Shown: positions 17,592 through 26,346, counted from the stretch's first letter. The stretch is DNA of 64,000 nt from Candidatus Saccharibacteria bacterium UBA5148 (GCA_002413835.1 DHXU01000006.1:73259-137258), one strand, 5' to 3'. The notes: generated by a model not told the origin, from the letters alone. Numbers and translations are program-made.

Positions 17592-18977
17592 ATGCGCTTC
17601 AATATCTGGTTCGGCGGTTGTACGACGCTAATCCTTCTGGCTATGCTGGTACTCGGGCCAGGGAGGGCCGCGGCTGACGTCGCTGTCAGCATAGGGGTTG
17701 GTGATACCTTGGTCAATCTGACGGGACAGACCTCTCCCGGTGCGTTCGTGACCATCAAAGACGATGATGTAGTTATTGGGACTATTGTCGCCGATGGTAC
17801 GGGTAACTTTGTGAAGCTTATCGGCGCTCAGACGCCGGGCATTCATAATCTGAGCCTGTTCACCAAAACGACCAGCGGCTCGATCAGTGACAGTCTGCAG
17901 CTGACTGCCAATCTGCGGGAACACGATACGACCGATGCATTTGTCTTCTTGCCGACGACGATAACCTTATCGGGCAGCGATATCTCACCCGGCAATGAAC
18001 TGGTCGCCCACGGCGAGACAATCCCGGGCGGCGTGGTGCAGATATACGTCGACCAAATCGCCCCGCTCCAGGTAGTTGCCGACAGTGCCGGCATATGGGA
18101 CCTGCATATCGGGCCAGGCAGGCTGAATCCAGGGAATCATAGCATAACGGCCTACGTGACAGATGGGAACGGCCAGCAGAGCGCACCGACAGCGCCGCGC
18201 TTTTTCACGATCCTGGCCAGTCCGGCAAATCCGCTCCCGATGACTCCGCAGACTGACCAGGCGCCCGCTACGGCACCACTGCACACACCGTCAATCAACC
18301 TCCCCAAAGATAATGCCATCGCAGCAACTGAGCAGATTACGGTCATCGGCTTGAGTGACGCCTACGCTCAGATAGAAGTCTGGCGTAACAATCGTCTGAT
18401 GGGATCGGTCTTCGCTGACAAACATGGCGGCTGGTTTCTGACGATCCTGCTGCAGACCGGCATGAACGAAATTACCTCGCGGGCCTGTAGCGGCGCGCAG
18501 TGTAGTAAGTTTTCAGGCGTCATCCATATCCGTTACGACCCCAAGGAAGCTCCGGCAGCAGCGCTACGGCTACTGCTGGACGCCTACCGCTTCGATACCG
18601 GCATCGGGCAGAACATTCACCTGAGTGCGTCAGTCTTGAGCGGCCAGAAGCCCTACATCTATGAGATTGACTGGGGAGACGGCACGGACCAGCTGATTTC
18701 GTCAAATGACGGCCAGACTATATTTTCTCATGCCTACGTCAGCGCCGGCCGGTATACCGGTAAGATTAAGGTCGAGGATGCCTCTGGTGCGGCGGTGCAG
18801 AACTCGTTTAGTGTCAATATCCATGGCAACACCCAACATCATCCGGTCTGGAAACTGGTAGCGCCGGGGTTGGCTATGCTTGCAGTGCTACTTATCATTG
18901 TCCAGCAGGCACAGAATAGTATAACGATGAGTTCCGTGTGGGCTGCAATACGCAGGGCCTTCAGGCGTTTCAAATAG
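17592..18977 (+). CDS. Membrane-anchored Ig-like/PKD-domain surface protein
   Basis: The 461-residue protein has a signal peptide (about 9-28), three Ig-like modules of the G-x-V/I-x-I-y-x-D type (for example GETIPGGVVQIYVD and GLSDAYAQIEVWRNN), then a PKD-like domain at about 335-415 (EIDWGDGT, HAYVSAGRYTGKIKV). A transmembrane helix at about 425-443 precedes a short basic tail. The same architecture recurs at 50918-51850 in the second surface cluster. It probably acts as a spacer that displays or docks partners. Translation is likely coupled to the DUF916 gene just upstream. Confidence 0.65.
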   Translation: MRFNIWFGGCTTLILLAMLVLGPGRAAADVAVSIGVGDTLVNLTGQTSPGAFVTIKDDDVVIGTIVADGTGNFVKLIGAQTPGIHNLSLFTKTTSGSISDSLQLTANLREHDTTDAFVFLPTTITLSGSDISPGNELVAHGETIPGGVVQIYVDQIAPLQVVADSAGIWDLHIGPGRLNPGNHSITAYVTDGNGQQSAPTAPRFFTILASPANPLPMTPQTDQAPATAPLHTPSINLPKDNAIAATEQITVIGLSDAYAQIEVWRNNRLMGSVFADKHGGWFLTILLQTGMNEITSRACSGAQCSKFSGVIHIRYDPKEAPAAALRLLLDAYRFDTGIGQNIHLSASVLSGQKPYIYEIDWGDGTDQLISSNDGQTIFSHAYVSAGRYTGKIKVEDASGAAVQNSFSVNIHGNTQHHPVWKLVAPGLAMLAVLLIIVQQAQNSITMSSVWAAIRRAFRRFK

Positions 18978-19076
18978 CGCCGGGCAAACTACCCCGTCTA
19001 GCAATTATCAACCTGATAGATTAGGGTAGCCATTATGTGTCAGACGGATTATTATAGAAACACGCGGCAAACCGCT

Positions 19077-19082
19077 TATATT
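19077..19082 (+). promoter_or_regulatory. -10 box of the PIG-L fusion gene
   Basis: TATATT lies 7 nt before the ATG at 19090, with a weak TAGAAA -35 candidate at 19055-19060. The spacing implies a leaderless message. Confidence 0.4.
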
Positions 19083-19089
19083 GTAGATT

Positions 19090-21948
19090 ATGGCAAAAAA
19101 TAAAAAGCCGACCAAACGCAGGAAACAGTCAACCGTTTCAAATATCGGGTCTGCTTCTGCGCCCAAAAATAGTACAGCCGTTACACAGTCAGCCAAAAAA
19201 TCGCGTTCCAAAGCTGTGTCAAAACCACGGCCGAAAGCAGCCCGCCCGCCGGCAGTAGTGATTGAGACTGCTTCTGAAATGCCGCCAACGGGTCGTACGG
19301 CCGCCGCGTCACTACGAGCGGCCTGGCAGTACACACGATCGCTCATCCGGCCGCCACGGTTCGGAAAAGTATTTGCGGCCGGAAGCTTCGTTGTGCTGAT
19401 GCTGACGACGTTGTTCTGGACGGCCCTGACGGCCCGTCTTCATCAGGCCAACGCTGACCAGCTGATCGATGGCTATCTGTTTGAGAACTGGCAGACATTC
19501 CAGAGAGCGACATTCCCGGGGGCACACAGCTTTTTGATAAAATGGCCGATTTTCGCTGGTATGCAGCTGTTTGGTAATTCACCACGAGTATTCATGGCAG
19601 TTACGATACTGATGGTTCTGCTGACGGTCGGCACGTTCGCCTATATACTGCACCGGATTGTCCGGCGCCCGGCCATATGGGGCCTGTTGTGCCTGGCATT
19701 GTCATCAATACTGCTGCTGGTACCTGCTCAGCCCGGTGCCGGCGTGTTGCTGCCGGCCAATATGGCAATGACTACCACCCGCAACCTTGAGTATATTGTG
19801 TTTATTGCAGTTTTGTATCTTGTGGCCCGGCTGGTGCGCATCCGCAGTCTGGCTTTCCTGACGGCTGTGGCTGCGGCGGCACTGCTGCTGGCCAGCGATA
19901 CATTGTTCACGGTTCTGGCGGCCGGTAGCGGACTGTTTGCCGTCGTCTGGTATCTGCTCGTCATCAGACGGCGCTCCGATGCCATGTCTGTCAGCCGCAT
20001 CATATGGGTTGCCGTGCTGGGCCTCGTCGTGGCCAGTGGCCTGCTACTCGTGCTGGACAGTCTGAACCTGACTCATATCGGTAACGGGCAGGCTACTTCG
20101 CCGTACCCGCTGGTTCATTCGGTCAGGCAACTTGGACTTGGTCTGACCTATAGTATCGGGGCAATACTGACCAATTTCGGGGCCAATCCTGTCCACGGCG
20201 TCCTGATTGTGCGGGATATACCCGGTGCCCTGCTGAACAGTCTGAAACATCTATCCATTGTGGCCTACGCTGTTAACCTTTTGCTGCTGATCACCGGCCT
20301 GTATACGGCCGTGAAACTATTGTTTTCACGGCCCGCTCCAGTGGTGAATCAACTGGACGGTCCAGACACGCTCGCCGATGCCGGGCATTGGAAGCGGCTG
20401 TCGGTGCTGCTGATCGGCGCTACCATCGCTGCCGGCGCCGTCTTCGTACTGACTGATCACTATTACCCGGTCGATGCCCGCTACCTGACCATCGGATTAT
20501 TCGCAGTCGGGGTTGCGGCAGCCACCTTCCTTCGTGACCGGGAGCTGCCATACCGACAACTGGCAATCAGTGCTATTGTCCTGGTTGTAGTCATTCCGAT
20601 CGGCCTGATGACTTCATGGCAGGAGTATCACGCTGATGCTCGTGCTATGGCTGGCCGCAGCCGCGTCACAGCGCGGGTGTCGGATGAGTTGGAGCGCCAT
20701 AAAGTTGACCGCCTCGTTGGTAATTACTGGGACGTTACCCCGGCAAAAGCGGCTACTGCCCGTCCGATTACGATCGCCCCGGTCGACCAGTGCACCTTGC
20801 CACGTCCGGTACTGAACAGCAGCGCCTGGTTCGAGAAGCCACGGGATACCTCCACGGCATATCTGGCGATCCGCGACGGTTCTCAGTTAGCGGGCCCCGA
20901 TGGCGCTCCCCAGAGTGACGATACGGCCACGTATGGCGGTTGCAGCCTGGCACATGTCGTCGGCGTGTATGGCGTTCCGGCTGAGCGCATTATTGTTAAT
21001 CCGGCATACGGCCAACAGTATGCGCCAGATGTGCTGCTACTGTTATATCCGGGCGGATTTAAACCGTTGATTACTACTCCCGACGCCCAACCAGCTCAGA
21101 CGCCGACTGCAGCTCCGGCAGCAGCACCAAAACCGGCAATTAGTCCACTCGTGCCATTTTCAGAGCGCGAAATCTGTAGCCGTGGGCTGACGCTGCAGGT
21201 GGTGGCACATCAGGATGATGATCTGCTGTTTATGAATCCAGATTTGCTTGGCACTATCAAAGATGGCGGCTGCGTCCGGACGGTCTATCTGACGGCTGGT
21301 GACGCTGGGGAGGGTGCCTCGTATTGGGTTGGCCGGGAACAGGGCGCTATGGCTGCCTATGCGCATATGTATGATGTACCGAATACCTGGCACGAGGAGC
21401 AGCAACTGCTGGCCGGACATCTCGTGACGGTCGAGTATCTGGCGGATATCCCGCAGGTCTCCCTGGTATTTATGCGATTGCCTGATGGCAACATGCGGGG
21501 AGAAGGCTTCGCTGCTGACAACGACCAAAGCCTGCACAAACTGTTAAACGGTGAAATAGCAAAAATTGATACGGTAGATAAACGTGCCTCATATAGCAAG
21601 CAGGATATTATCACGGCACTGCAAGCTGTTATGGTCGCTGATTCGCCGGATACTATTCGGACGCAAGGTTCGTCCGATCCGGCTGATGGCGACCATGCGG
21701 ATCACCATGCCGCCGGTATTCTGACTGATGAGGCAGCCCGAGGCTACCCCGAGCCGTATACGATTAGTCATTATATTGGCTATCCTGACAAGGAATTCCC
21801 GGTGAACCTGACTGATGACGATATCGTCCGGAAGCAGGGTGTATTCTTAACATACGCGAAATTCGACGGCGCAGTCTGCCAGACGGCTTTTGAATGCCAG
21901 CAGACCTATACGTACGGCAGGTATCTGTCTCGGCAGTATAAGCCGTAG
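19090..21948 (+). CDS. Multi-pass membrane protein fused to a PIG-L (LmbE) deacetylase
   Basis: The 952-residue protein has three parts. Residues 1-90 are Lys/Arg/Ala-rich and cytosolic. Residues about 95-515 hold roughly ten to eleven hydrophobic helices, resembling polytopic GT-C glycosyltransferase-like proteins, with no motif I can assign. After a Pro/Ala linker (about 665-690) comes a PIG-L domain: VVAHQDDDLLF at about 703-713 is a variant of the zinc-binding AHPDDE motif (P to Q, E to D) and HADHHAAGIL near 870 supplies the distal His ligands. PIG-L enzymes deacetylate N-acetylglucosaminyl conjugates. The fusion suggests a membrane lipid-linked sugar as substrate, which is inference. 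The gene is monocistronic and its ATG sits 7 nt after a -10 box. Confidence 0.7.
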   Translation: MAKNKKPTKRRKQSTVSNIGSASAPKNSTAVTQSAKKSRSKAVSKPRPKAARPPAVVIETASEMPPTGRTAAASLRAAWQYTRSLIRPPRFGKVFAAGSFVVLMLTTLFWTALTARLHQANADQLIDGYLFENWQTFQRATFPGAHSFLIKWPIFAGMQLFGNSPRVFMAVTILMVLLTVGTFAYILHRIVRRPAIWGLLCLALSSILLLVPAQPGAGVLLPANMAMTTTRNLEYIVFIAVLYLVARLVRIRSLAFLTAVAAAALLLASDTLFTVLAAGSGLFAVVWYLLVIRRRSDAMSVSRIIWVAVLGLVVASGLLLVLDSLNLTHIGNGQATSPYPLVHSVRQLGLGLTYSIGAILTNFGANPVHGVLIVRDIPGALLNSLKHLSIVAYAVNLLLLITGLYTAVKLLFSRPAPVVNQLDGPDTLADAGHWKRLSVLLIGATIAAGAVFVLTDHYYPVDARYLTIGLFAVGVAAATFLRDRELPYRQLAISAIVLVVVIPIGLMTSWQEYHADARAMAGRSRVTARVSDELERHKVDRLVGNYWDVTPAKAATARPITIAPVDQCTLPRPVLNSSAWFEKPRDTSTAYLAIRDGSQLAGPDGAPQSDDTATYGGCSLAHVVGVYGVPAERIIVNPAYGQQYAPDVLLLLYPGGFKPLITTPDAQPAQTPTAAPAAAPKPAISPLVPFSEREICSRGLTLQVVAHQDDDLLFMNPDLLGTIKDGGCVRTVYLTAGDAGEGASYWVGREQGAMAAYAHMYDVPNTWHEEQQLLAGHLVTVEYLADIPQVSLVFMRLPDGNMRGEGFAADNDQSLHKLLNGEIAKIDTVDKRASYSKQDIITALQAVMVADSPDTIRTQGSSDPADGDHADHHAAGILTDEAARGYPEPYTISHYIGYPDKEFPVNLTDDDIVRKQGVFLTYAKFDGAVCQTAFECQQTYTYGRYLSRQYKP

Positions 21949-21978
21949 TTGATAAAGTAGTGTTTGTTTTTGTTTCTA

Positions 21979-22000
21979 TTTTGTCTCTGTTTTGTCTCTG
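21979..22000. repeat. Two tandem 11-nt repeats in a T-rich tract
   Basis: TTTTGTCTCTG occurs twice head to tail, after a degenerate earlier copy, in a T-rich run just downstream of the PIG-L gene. The run may help transcription end; no hairpin precedes it. Confidence 0.4.
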
Positions 22001-22042
22001 TTTTTCTGGAGTCCGCTGCCGCATATCAGCAGTAAGCTGCAA

Positions 22043-22144
22043 TCAGGCACGTGGGTGAGTATCACGGCCGCGACCAGTCTGCTGTCCATTCTTGCGTTCT
22101 GTGAGCGTGTGTTCGATTTTTGAGAGAATCTGTTCAATTGTCAT
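22043..22144 (-). CDS. Possible 33-residue small protein
   Basis: A short reading frame, MTIEQILSKI...RDTHPRA, starts with ATG 7 nt after a good Shine-Dalgarno (AAAGG). It is the only gene-like object in the 464-nt gap between the PIG-L gene and tRNA-Cys. The N-terminal half could form one amphipathic helix and the C-terminal half is polar and basic. I recognise no family. The ribosome site is the main support, so it may be spurious. Confidence 0.3.
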   Translation of the reverse strand: MTIEQILSKIEHTLTERKNGQQTGRGRDTHPRA

Positions 22145-22412
22145 AGTTGTACCTTTGTCAGTTTATAGTTACCTATTTTCTTTTATATTTTTGTTAGAAC
22201 TTTTTGGTGTTTGCATTTGCCTGTTTGTTTGGCTGTTTGTCTTACTCACCTGCAGACTACTATAAAATGCTTTGACGCAGCGCTCTGTTATATATTTAAC
22301 ATGAGCACGATTTTGCACAAAAATCCAAATATTTACAGGGGTGCTTTTGTGGAAGTTATCAGGTATAATCGGTTGGCAAGAGTTGGGTTCACCCGGCTTG
22401 AGCCTGCAGACT

Positions 22413-22486
22413 GGCGCGTTGGCGGAGCAGTTACGCAGAGGTCTGCAAAACCTCGTAGATGGGTGCAACTCCCATACGTGCCTCCA
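22413..22486 (+). tRNA. tRNA-Cys (GCA)
   Basis: The cloverleaf is complete. The acceptor is GGCGCGT (22413-22419) paired with ACGTGCC (22476-22482, one G-U). The D stem is GCG/CGC. The anticodon stem is GAGGT/ACCTC around loop CTGCAAA (anticodon GCA), and the T stem is ATGGG/CCCAT. The discriminator is T, as expected for Cys, and CCA is encoded. The T loop is TGCAACT, with G at position 55, and the D loop reads GAGCAGTTA, with A where G18 is expected. The usual G18-pseudouridine55 elbow contact is therefore replaced at both partners. Confidence 0.92.
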
Positions 22487-22512
22487 GATTACTGTAATTC
22501 CATTGACCAGAG

Positions 22513-22537
22513 CACTCCTTTCGAGGAGTGTTTTGTT
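22513..22537 (+). terminator. Terminator after tRNA-Cys
   Basis: CACTCCT, a TTCG tetraloop and AGGAGTG form a perfect 7-bp hairpin, followed by TTTTGTT. It ends the tRNA-Cys transcript before the Kai-like operon. Confidence 0.85.
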
Positions 22538-22640
22538 ATGTTGACTGCCAATCGCCGGAGTAGGAATTTTGGGCTGACAAGAACCGGTGGAGTATGATTT
22601 ACTAGAATGAAGTGTGTAATGTAGTAACGACAGGAATATA

Positions 22641-24341
22641 GTGCCCATGCTCAGCAATCTCCCGAAATCCCCGACTGGAATCGAAGGTCTAGACGAAATA
22701 ACTGATGGCGGTCTGCCCACCGGGCGGCCAACACTGATAGCCGGCAATGCTGGCTGCGGCAAGACGCTGCTGGCTATGGAATTTCTGGTCAACGGTATCA
22801 CCAAATATAAGGAGAACGGAGTCTTCATAAGTTTCGAAGAATCGGCCGATGACCTGATACAAAATGTTGCCTCACTGGGGTACGATCTGTCAAAACTGAT
22901 AGACAAAAAGCAGCTGCGCATCGACCAGATACAGGTCGATCGCACCGAAATTGCCGAAACTGGTGAGTATGATCTGGAAGGCTTGTTTATCCGGCTCGAC
23001 TACGCCATCAAATCTATCAATGCCAAGCGGGTCGTGCTTGATACTATCGAGTCATTGTTCTCAGGCTTTACGAATGAAGCGATTCTGCGCTCAGAGCTGC
23101 GCCGGCTGTTCGCCTGGCTGAAAGACCGCGGTGTGACGGCTATCATCACTGGCGAATGCGGCGACGCGACGCTGACGCGTCAGGGACTCGAAGAATATGT
23201 ATCGGACTGTGTTATCTTATTGGACCACCGGATTGTGAACCAGATATCGACGCGGCGGATGCGGATCGTCAAATACCGCGGCTCGACGCACGGCACCAAC
23301 GAATACCCGTTCCTGATTGACAAAGACGGCATCTCGGTCATGCCGATCACGTCTATCAAGCTTGACCATACTATCTCATCCAAGCGCATCACATCCGGCA
23401 TCGCTGAGCTCGATGCTATGCTTGGCGGCGGCTTCTACGAGGGGTCTAACATACTGCTGTCTGGTACGGCCGGAACCGGCAAGACAAACGTCGCTACCTA
23501 TTTTGTCAATGCTAATGCCGAAAAGGGCAATCGTTCTCTATACATCGCCTTTGAGGAATCACCGCAGCAAATGGTCCGGAATGCTAAATCTATCGGACTG
23601 GATATTCAGTGGCACATCGATAGCGGGTTGCTGAAGTTCGAATCTTCACGCTCAACCTCGCAGGGGCTGGAAATGCACCTGGCGAAGTTTTATAAACTTA
23701 TCAAATCGTATAAGCCGACAGTGGTCGTTGTTGATCCGATGACAACCCTGGTTGCGTCGGGATCTGCGAAAGAGGTCAGGGCTATGCTGAGTCGGATGAT
23801 GGATATGTTCCGCGCCGAAAACATCACAGCTATCTTTACTTCACTGACGGAAGGCGGCGATAATCTGGAGCATACCGATATCGGAGTCTCATCTTTCGTC
23901 GATACCTGGCTGCTATTACGCGACTACGAGGTCAACGGCGAACGTAACAAGCTGATGTACGTCCTGAAGTCCCGTGGCACCGCCCACTCCAACCAGGTCC
24001 GTGAATTCGTCATTACCGACAAAGGTATTCACCTGGTTGACGTCTATCTCGGCGAAGAAGGCATATTGACCGGATCGGCCCGGGTTGCAGCCGAAGCCCG
24101 CTTCAATGCTAGAGACGCCATCCGCCGTAATGATTTGTTTATCAGACAGCAGAAATTAGCCTATGAAAAACATGTTACGGAGGCGGAAATTAAGAGCTTG
24201 ACGGTGCGGCGCGACATGCAGGACAAACAAATTGAAAGCTTTAAATCTATAGAGGAGAAACGTCAGGATGATGTAGCTTCAGACCAGGCTTTGCTAAAAT
24301 CTGCCCGCGGAAAAGGACGTAACGATCATGCCAAAAAATAG
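22641..24341 (+). CDS. kaiC: KaiC-like double RecA-domain ATPase/kinase
   Basis: The 566-residue protein has two RecA/KaiC domains. The first carries Walker A GNAGCGKT at 35-42 and the FEES catalytic Glu pair at 65-68. The second carries GTAGTGKT at 265-272 and FEES at 304-307. In the second domain, TDIGVSSFVDT (412-422) aligns with the cyanobacterial autophosphorylation site, giving Ser417-Ser418 in place of Ser431-Thr432. Residues about 475-560 add a charged, coiled-coil-prone tail that is not part of cyanobacterial KaiC. The GTG start has AGGA 5 nt upstream; an ATG two codons later is an alternative. It overlaps the first kaiB gene by 14 nt and heads a four-gene operon ending in a histidine kinase. 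Confidence 0.85.
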   Translation: MPMLSNLPKSPTGIEGLDEITDGGLPTGRPTLIAGNAGCGKTLLAMEFLVNGITKYKENGVFISFEESADDLIQNVASLGYDLSKLIDKKQLRIDQIQVDRTEIAETGEYDLEGLFIRLDYAIKSINAKRVVLDTIESLFSGFTNEAILRSELRRLFAWLKDRGVTAIITGECGDATLTRQGLEEYVSDCVILLDHRIVNQISTRRMRIVKYRGSTHGTNEYPFLIDKDGISVMPITSIKLDHTISSKRITSGIAELDAMLGGGFYEGSNILLSGTAGTGKTNVATYFVNANAEKGNRSLYIAFEESPQQMVRNAKSIGLDIQWHIDSGLLKFESSRSTSQGLEMHLAKFYKLIKSYKPTVVVVDPMTTLVASGSAKEVRAMLSRMMDMFRAENITAIFTSLTEGGDNLEHTDIGVSSFVDTWLLLRDYEVNGERNKLMYVLKSRGTAHSNQVREFVITDKGIHLVDVYLGEEGILTGSARVAAEARFNARDAIRRNDLFIRQQKLAYEKHVTEAEIKSLTVRRDMQDKQIESFKSIEEKRQDDVASDQALLKSARGKGRNDHAKK

Positions 24342-24705
24342 TGAATACGAACTACGGCTCTATGTCGCCGGTAACACCGCCAAATCAATGCTGGCTGTCA
24401 AGAACCTGAAACACTATTGTGAGGAGCATCTCAAGGGCAAGTACTCGATCGAAGTCATCGACCTGTTAGAGAATCCAGCTTTGGCTGAAGGCGACCAGAT
24501 TTTGGCTATCCCGACGCTGGTCAGGCGAGTACCGGCGCCGATCCGCAAGATTATCGGCGACTTGTCCAACGAGGAGAAGGTGCTGGTCGGGCTTGATATT
24601 AAACTCAAAGACAACCTTAGAGACAACCTCAAAGACAAGCTCGAAGACAGCCTCAGAGACGAACATAAAGCTAAACTAACAGACCAAACGAAGAGGGCGG
24701 CTTGA
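24328..24705 (+). CDS. kaiB: KaiB-like protein with repetitive tail
   Basis: The 125-residue protein has a KaiB (thioredoxin-like) domain at about 6-91: YELRLYVAGNTAKSMLAVKN, the IEVIDLLENPALAE strand-helix, AIPTLVRRVPAPIRKIIGDL, and the VLVGLDI end. These are the conserved KaiB positions, including the x-A-x-P-T-L and G-D-L elements. Residues 92-125 form an extra tail of near-perfect four-residue units (KDNL, RDNL, KDKL, EDSL, RDEH, KAKL) encoded by 12-nt repeats. The tail could form an amphipathic helix. In cyanobacteria KaiB binds KaiC and switches the output kinase. Here the tail is the odd element. Confidence 0.85.
   Translation: MPKNSEYELRLYVAGNTAKSMLAVKNLKHYCEEHLKGKYSIEVIDLLENPALAEGDQILAIPTLVRRVPAPIRKIIGDLSNEEKVLVGLDIKLKDNLRDNLKDKLEDSLRDEHKAKLTDQTKRAA
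24602..24676 (+). repeat. Imperfect 12-nt tandem repeats in the kaiB tail
   Basis: About six units of the form (C/A)(T/G)CAAAGACAAC, varying mainly at third positions, encode the K/R-D-x-L tail of the first KaiB. Repeat slippage could change the tail length between strains. Confidence 0.6.
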
Positions 24706-25043
24706 CGGCCGACCGATCCGACATGCAATCCGCGAATACAACCGAAAACTATGTTCTACGGTTGTATATCACCGGCGCTAACCATCATTCCATGATGGCC
24801 GTCAAAAATATCAAAATGATCTGCGAAACGTATTTGCCCGGTGCCTACACTTTGGAAATTATAGATGTCTATCAACAGCCACATCTGGCCGAAGAAGAAG
24901 ACATAATCGCCGCGCCGACGCTTATCAAACTGTCGCCGGCGCCCCGGCGCAAACTTATTGGCAACCTGTCGGATACGCAGCGCGTGCTGGCCGCACTGGA
25001 CCTGCCTGGAGATACAAAATACGGCGAAGGGGCGTTCGTATGA
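24702..25043 (+). CDS. kaiB: Second KaiB-like protein
   Basis: The 113-residue protein is a paralogue of the preceding KaiB: NYVLRLYITGANHHSMMAVKN, LEIIDVYQQPHLAEEEDIIA, APTLIKLSPAPRRKLIGNL and VLAALDLPGD keep the family core. It begins at TTG in a TTGA overlap with the previous stop, with AGAGGG just upstream, so its translation is coupled to the first kaiB. It lacks the repetitive tail. Having two distinct KaiBs next to one KaiC suggests division of labour, for example one for KaiC and one for the kinase, which is inference. Confidence 0.85.
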   Translation: MTADRSDMQSANTTENYVLRLYITGANHHSMMAVKNIKMICETYLPGAYTLEIIDVYQQPHLAEEEDIIAAPTLIKLSPAPRRKLIGNLSDTQRVLAALDLPGDTKYGEGAFV

Positions 25044-26248
25044 CATCCCGTCCGAACAAGGCAACTGAGAGTAATGAGATGCAACTGCTGCGCAGCCGAC
25101 TGCTCGAGGCTGAAGAGACACTGGAAGCCATCCGTCACGGCGCCGTCGATGCTCTGGTAGTCAAACAGCGTGATACTCAGCAGATTTTTACGCTGAAATC
25201 CGCTGACCATACTTACCGGGTTCTCATAGAATCGATGAGCCAGGCGGCGATCACCATCGCCAATAATGGGACCATCCTCTATTCCAACAGCCAGTTCAGC
25301 CGTATGCTTGGAAAGCAGCTGGAGCTTATTATCGGTGCCCGTTTCCAGACGTTGTTCGACCCCAAAGACCAGCCGAAACTCCAGAACCTCATCGAACAGA
25401 ACGAGATTCAGAAGGACCTCAACTCCCAGGGCCATCATGAACTGGAGCTGGACCTGCCTGGCCCCGACATAACGTCGGTTATCATATCAGTCACCCAACT
25501 ACCTAAGGTTGAAGCCAACGCTTACATGGGTGTCATTATTACCGACATTACTGAGCGCAAACGCGCTGAAAAGGCTAAGGACGAGTTCATATCCCTGGCT
25601 TCGCATCAGCTGCGAACACCAGCTACCGGTGTCAAACAATATCTTGGTATGCTTATCGAGGGTTATGCTGGCGACCTCGATGAAAAACAGCTGGCTTTCG
25701 TCAAAACCGCTTACGATAGTAACGAGAAACAGATAGATATCATCAGCAGTATCCTCAAAACTGCCCAGATTGACTCCGGTGCCTATAAGGTCATTAAAAC
25801 GCCGCAAAGTCTGTTGGCTCTGATTGACACTGTCCTGACAGATTTCAAGCCGGTCTTCATGATGCGGGGACAACAGCTGAAGATAGAGGTAAGCCCGGAG
25901 CTTGAAGTCGACGTTGACGGCGATGAACTGTGCGTGGCTCTGTCAAATCTCATAGAGAACGCCAGTAAATACAGCCCTGACGGTACGGTGATCACAATCA
26001 AGACGACGCAGAGCAGTCAGGCGACGACTATCCGTGTGGCCGACAAAGGCGTCGGCATCGATGAAGCCGACCAGGTCAAAATATTCGAGAAATTCACCCG
26101 GGTTGATAATGCCATGTCTGATACTGTCAATGGTAGCGGGCTCGGCCTCTATTGGGTGAAGCGGATCGTCACGATGCATGGTGGCAGTATCACAGTAGAC
26201 TCAGTGCTGAACAAAGGCACGACGTTCATCGTCAAGCTTCCACGTTGA
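25040..26248 (+). CDS. PAS-domain sensor histidine kinase in the Kai-like operon
   Basis: The 402-residue cytosolic protein starts with a short coiled coil (LLEAEETLEAIRHGAVDALV) and a PAS domain at about 57-170. The HisKA domain has SHQLRTPATG with His189 as the phosphoacceptor. A complete HATPase_c domain follows: N box ENASKYSPDG, G1 DKGVGID, G2 NGSGLGLYWV. It has no membrane segment and no receiver domain, and no response regulator is encoded nearby. The ATGA overlap with kaiB2 makes it part of the same operon, analogous to SasA, although it lacks SasA's own KaiB-like sensor domain. It may read out KaiC state through the separate KaiB proteins. Confidence 0.85.
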   Translation: MTSRPNKATESNEMQLLRSRLLEAEETLEAIRHGAVDALVVKQRDTQQIFTLKSADHTYRVLIESMSQAAITIANNGTILYSNSQFSRMLGKQLELIIGARFQTLFDPKDQPKLQNLIEQNEIQKDLNSQGHHELELDLPGPDITSVIISVTQLPKVEANAYMGVIITDITERKRAEKAKDEFISLASHQLRTPATGVKQYLGMLIEGYAGDLDEKQLAFVKTAYDSNEKQIDIISSILKTAQIDSGAYKVIKTPQSLLALIDTVLTDFKPVFMMRGQQLKIEVSPELEVDVDGDELCVALSNLIENASKYSPDGTVITIKTTQSSQATTIRVADKGVGIDEADQVKIFEKFTRVDNAMSDTVNGSGLGLYWVKRIVTMHGGSITVDSVLNKGTTFIVKLPR

Positions 26249-26334
26249 TGGAGCCGTGATTGAGTCAGTATTTGCCACAAATCCGCGCTGCCATTAGACT
26301 GATGAGCGCGTGGTTACCTCTGGCCGGCCCGTGG

Positions 26335-26340
26335 TACTAT
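26335..26340 (+). promoter_or_regulatory. -10 box of the degenerate Nudix gene
   Basis: TACTAT lies 6 nt before the ATG at 26347, with no Shine-Dalgarno between them, which supports that start over a longer upstream reading. Confidence 0.35.
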
Positions 26341-26346
26341 TCTGGT

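Noticed and set aside
22211..22597. Forward frame of 128 codons spanning tRNA-Cys
   Set aside because: It runs through the tRNA and its terminator, and has no ribosome site.
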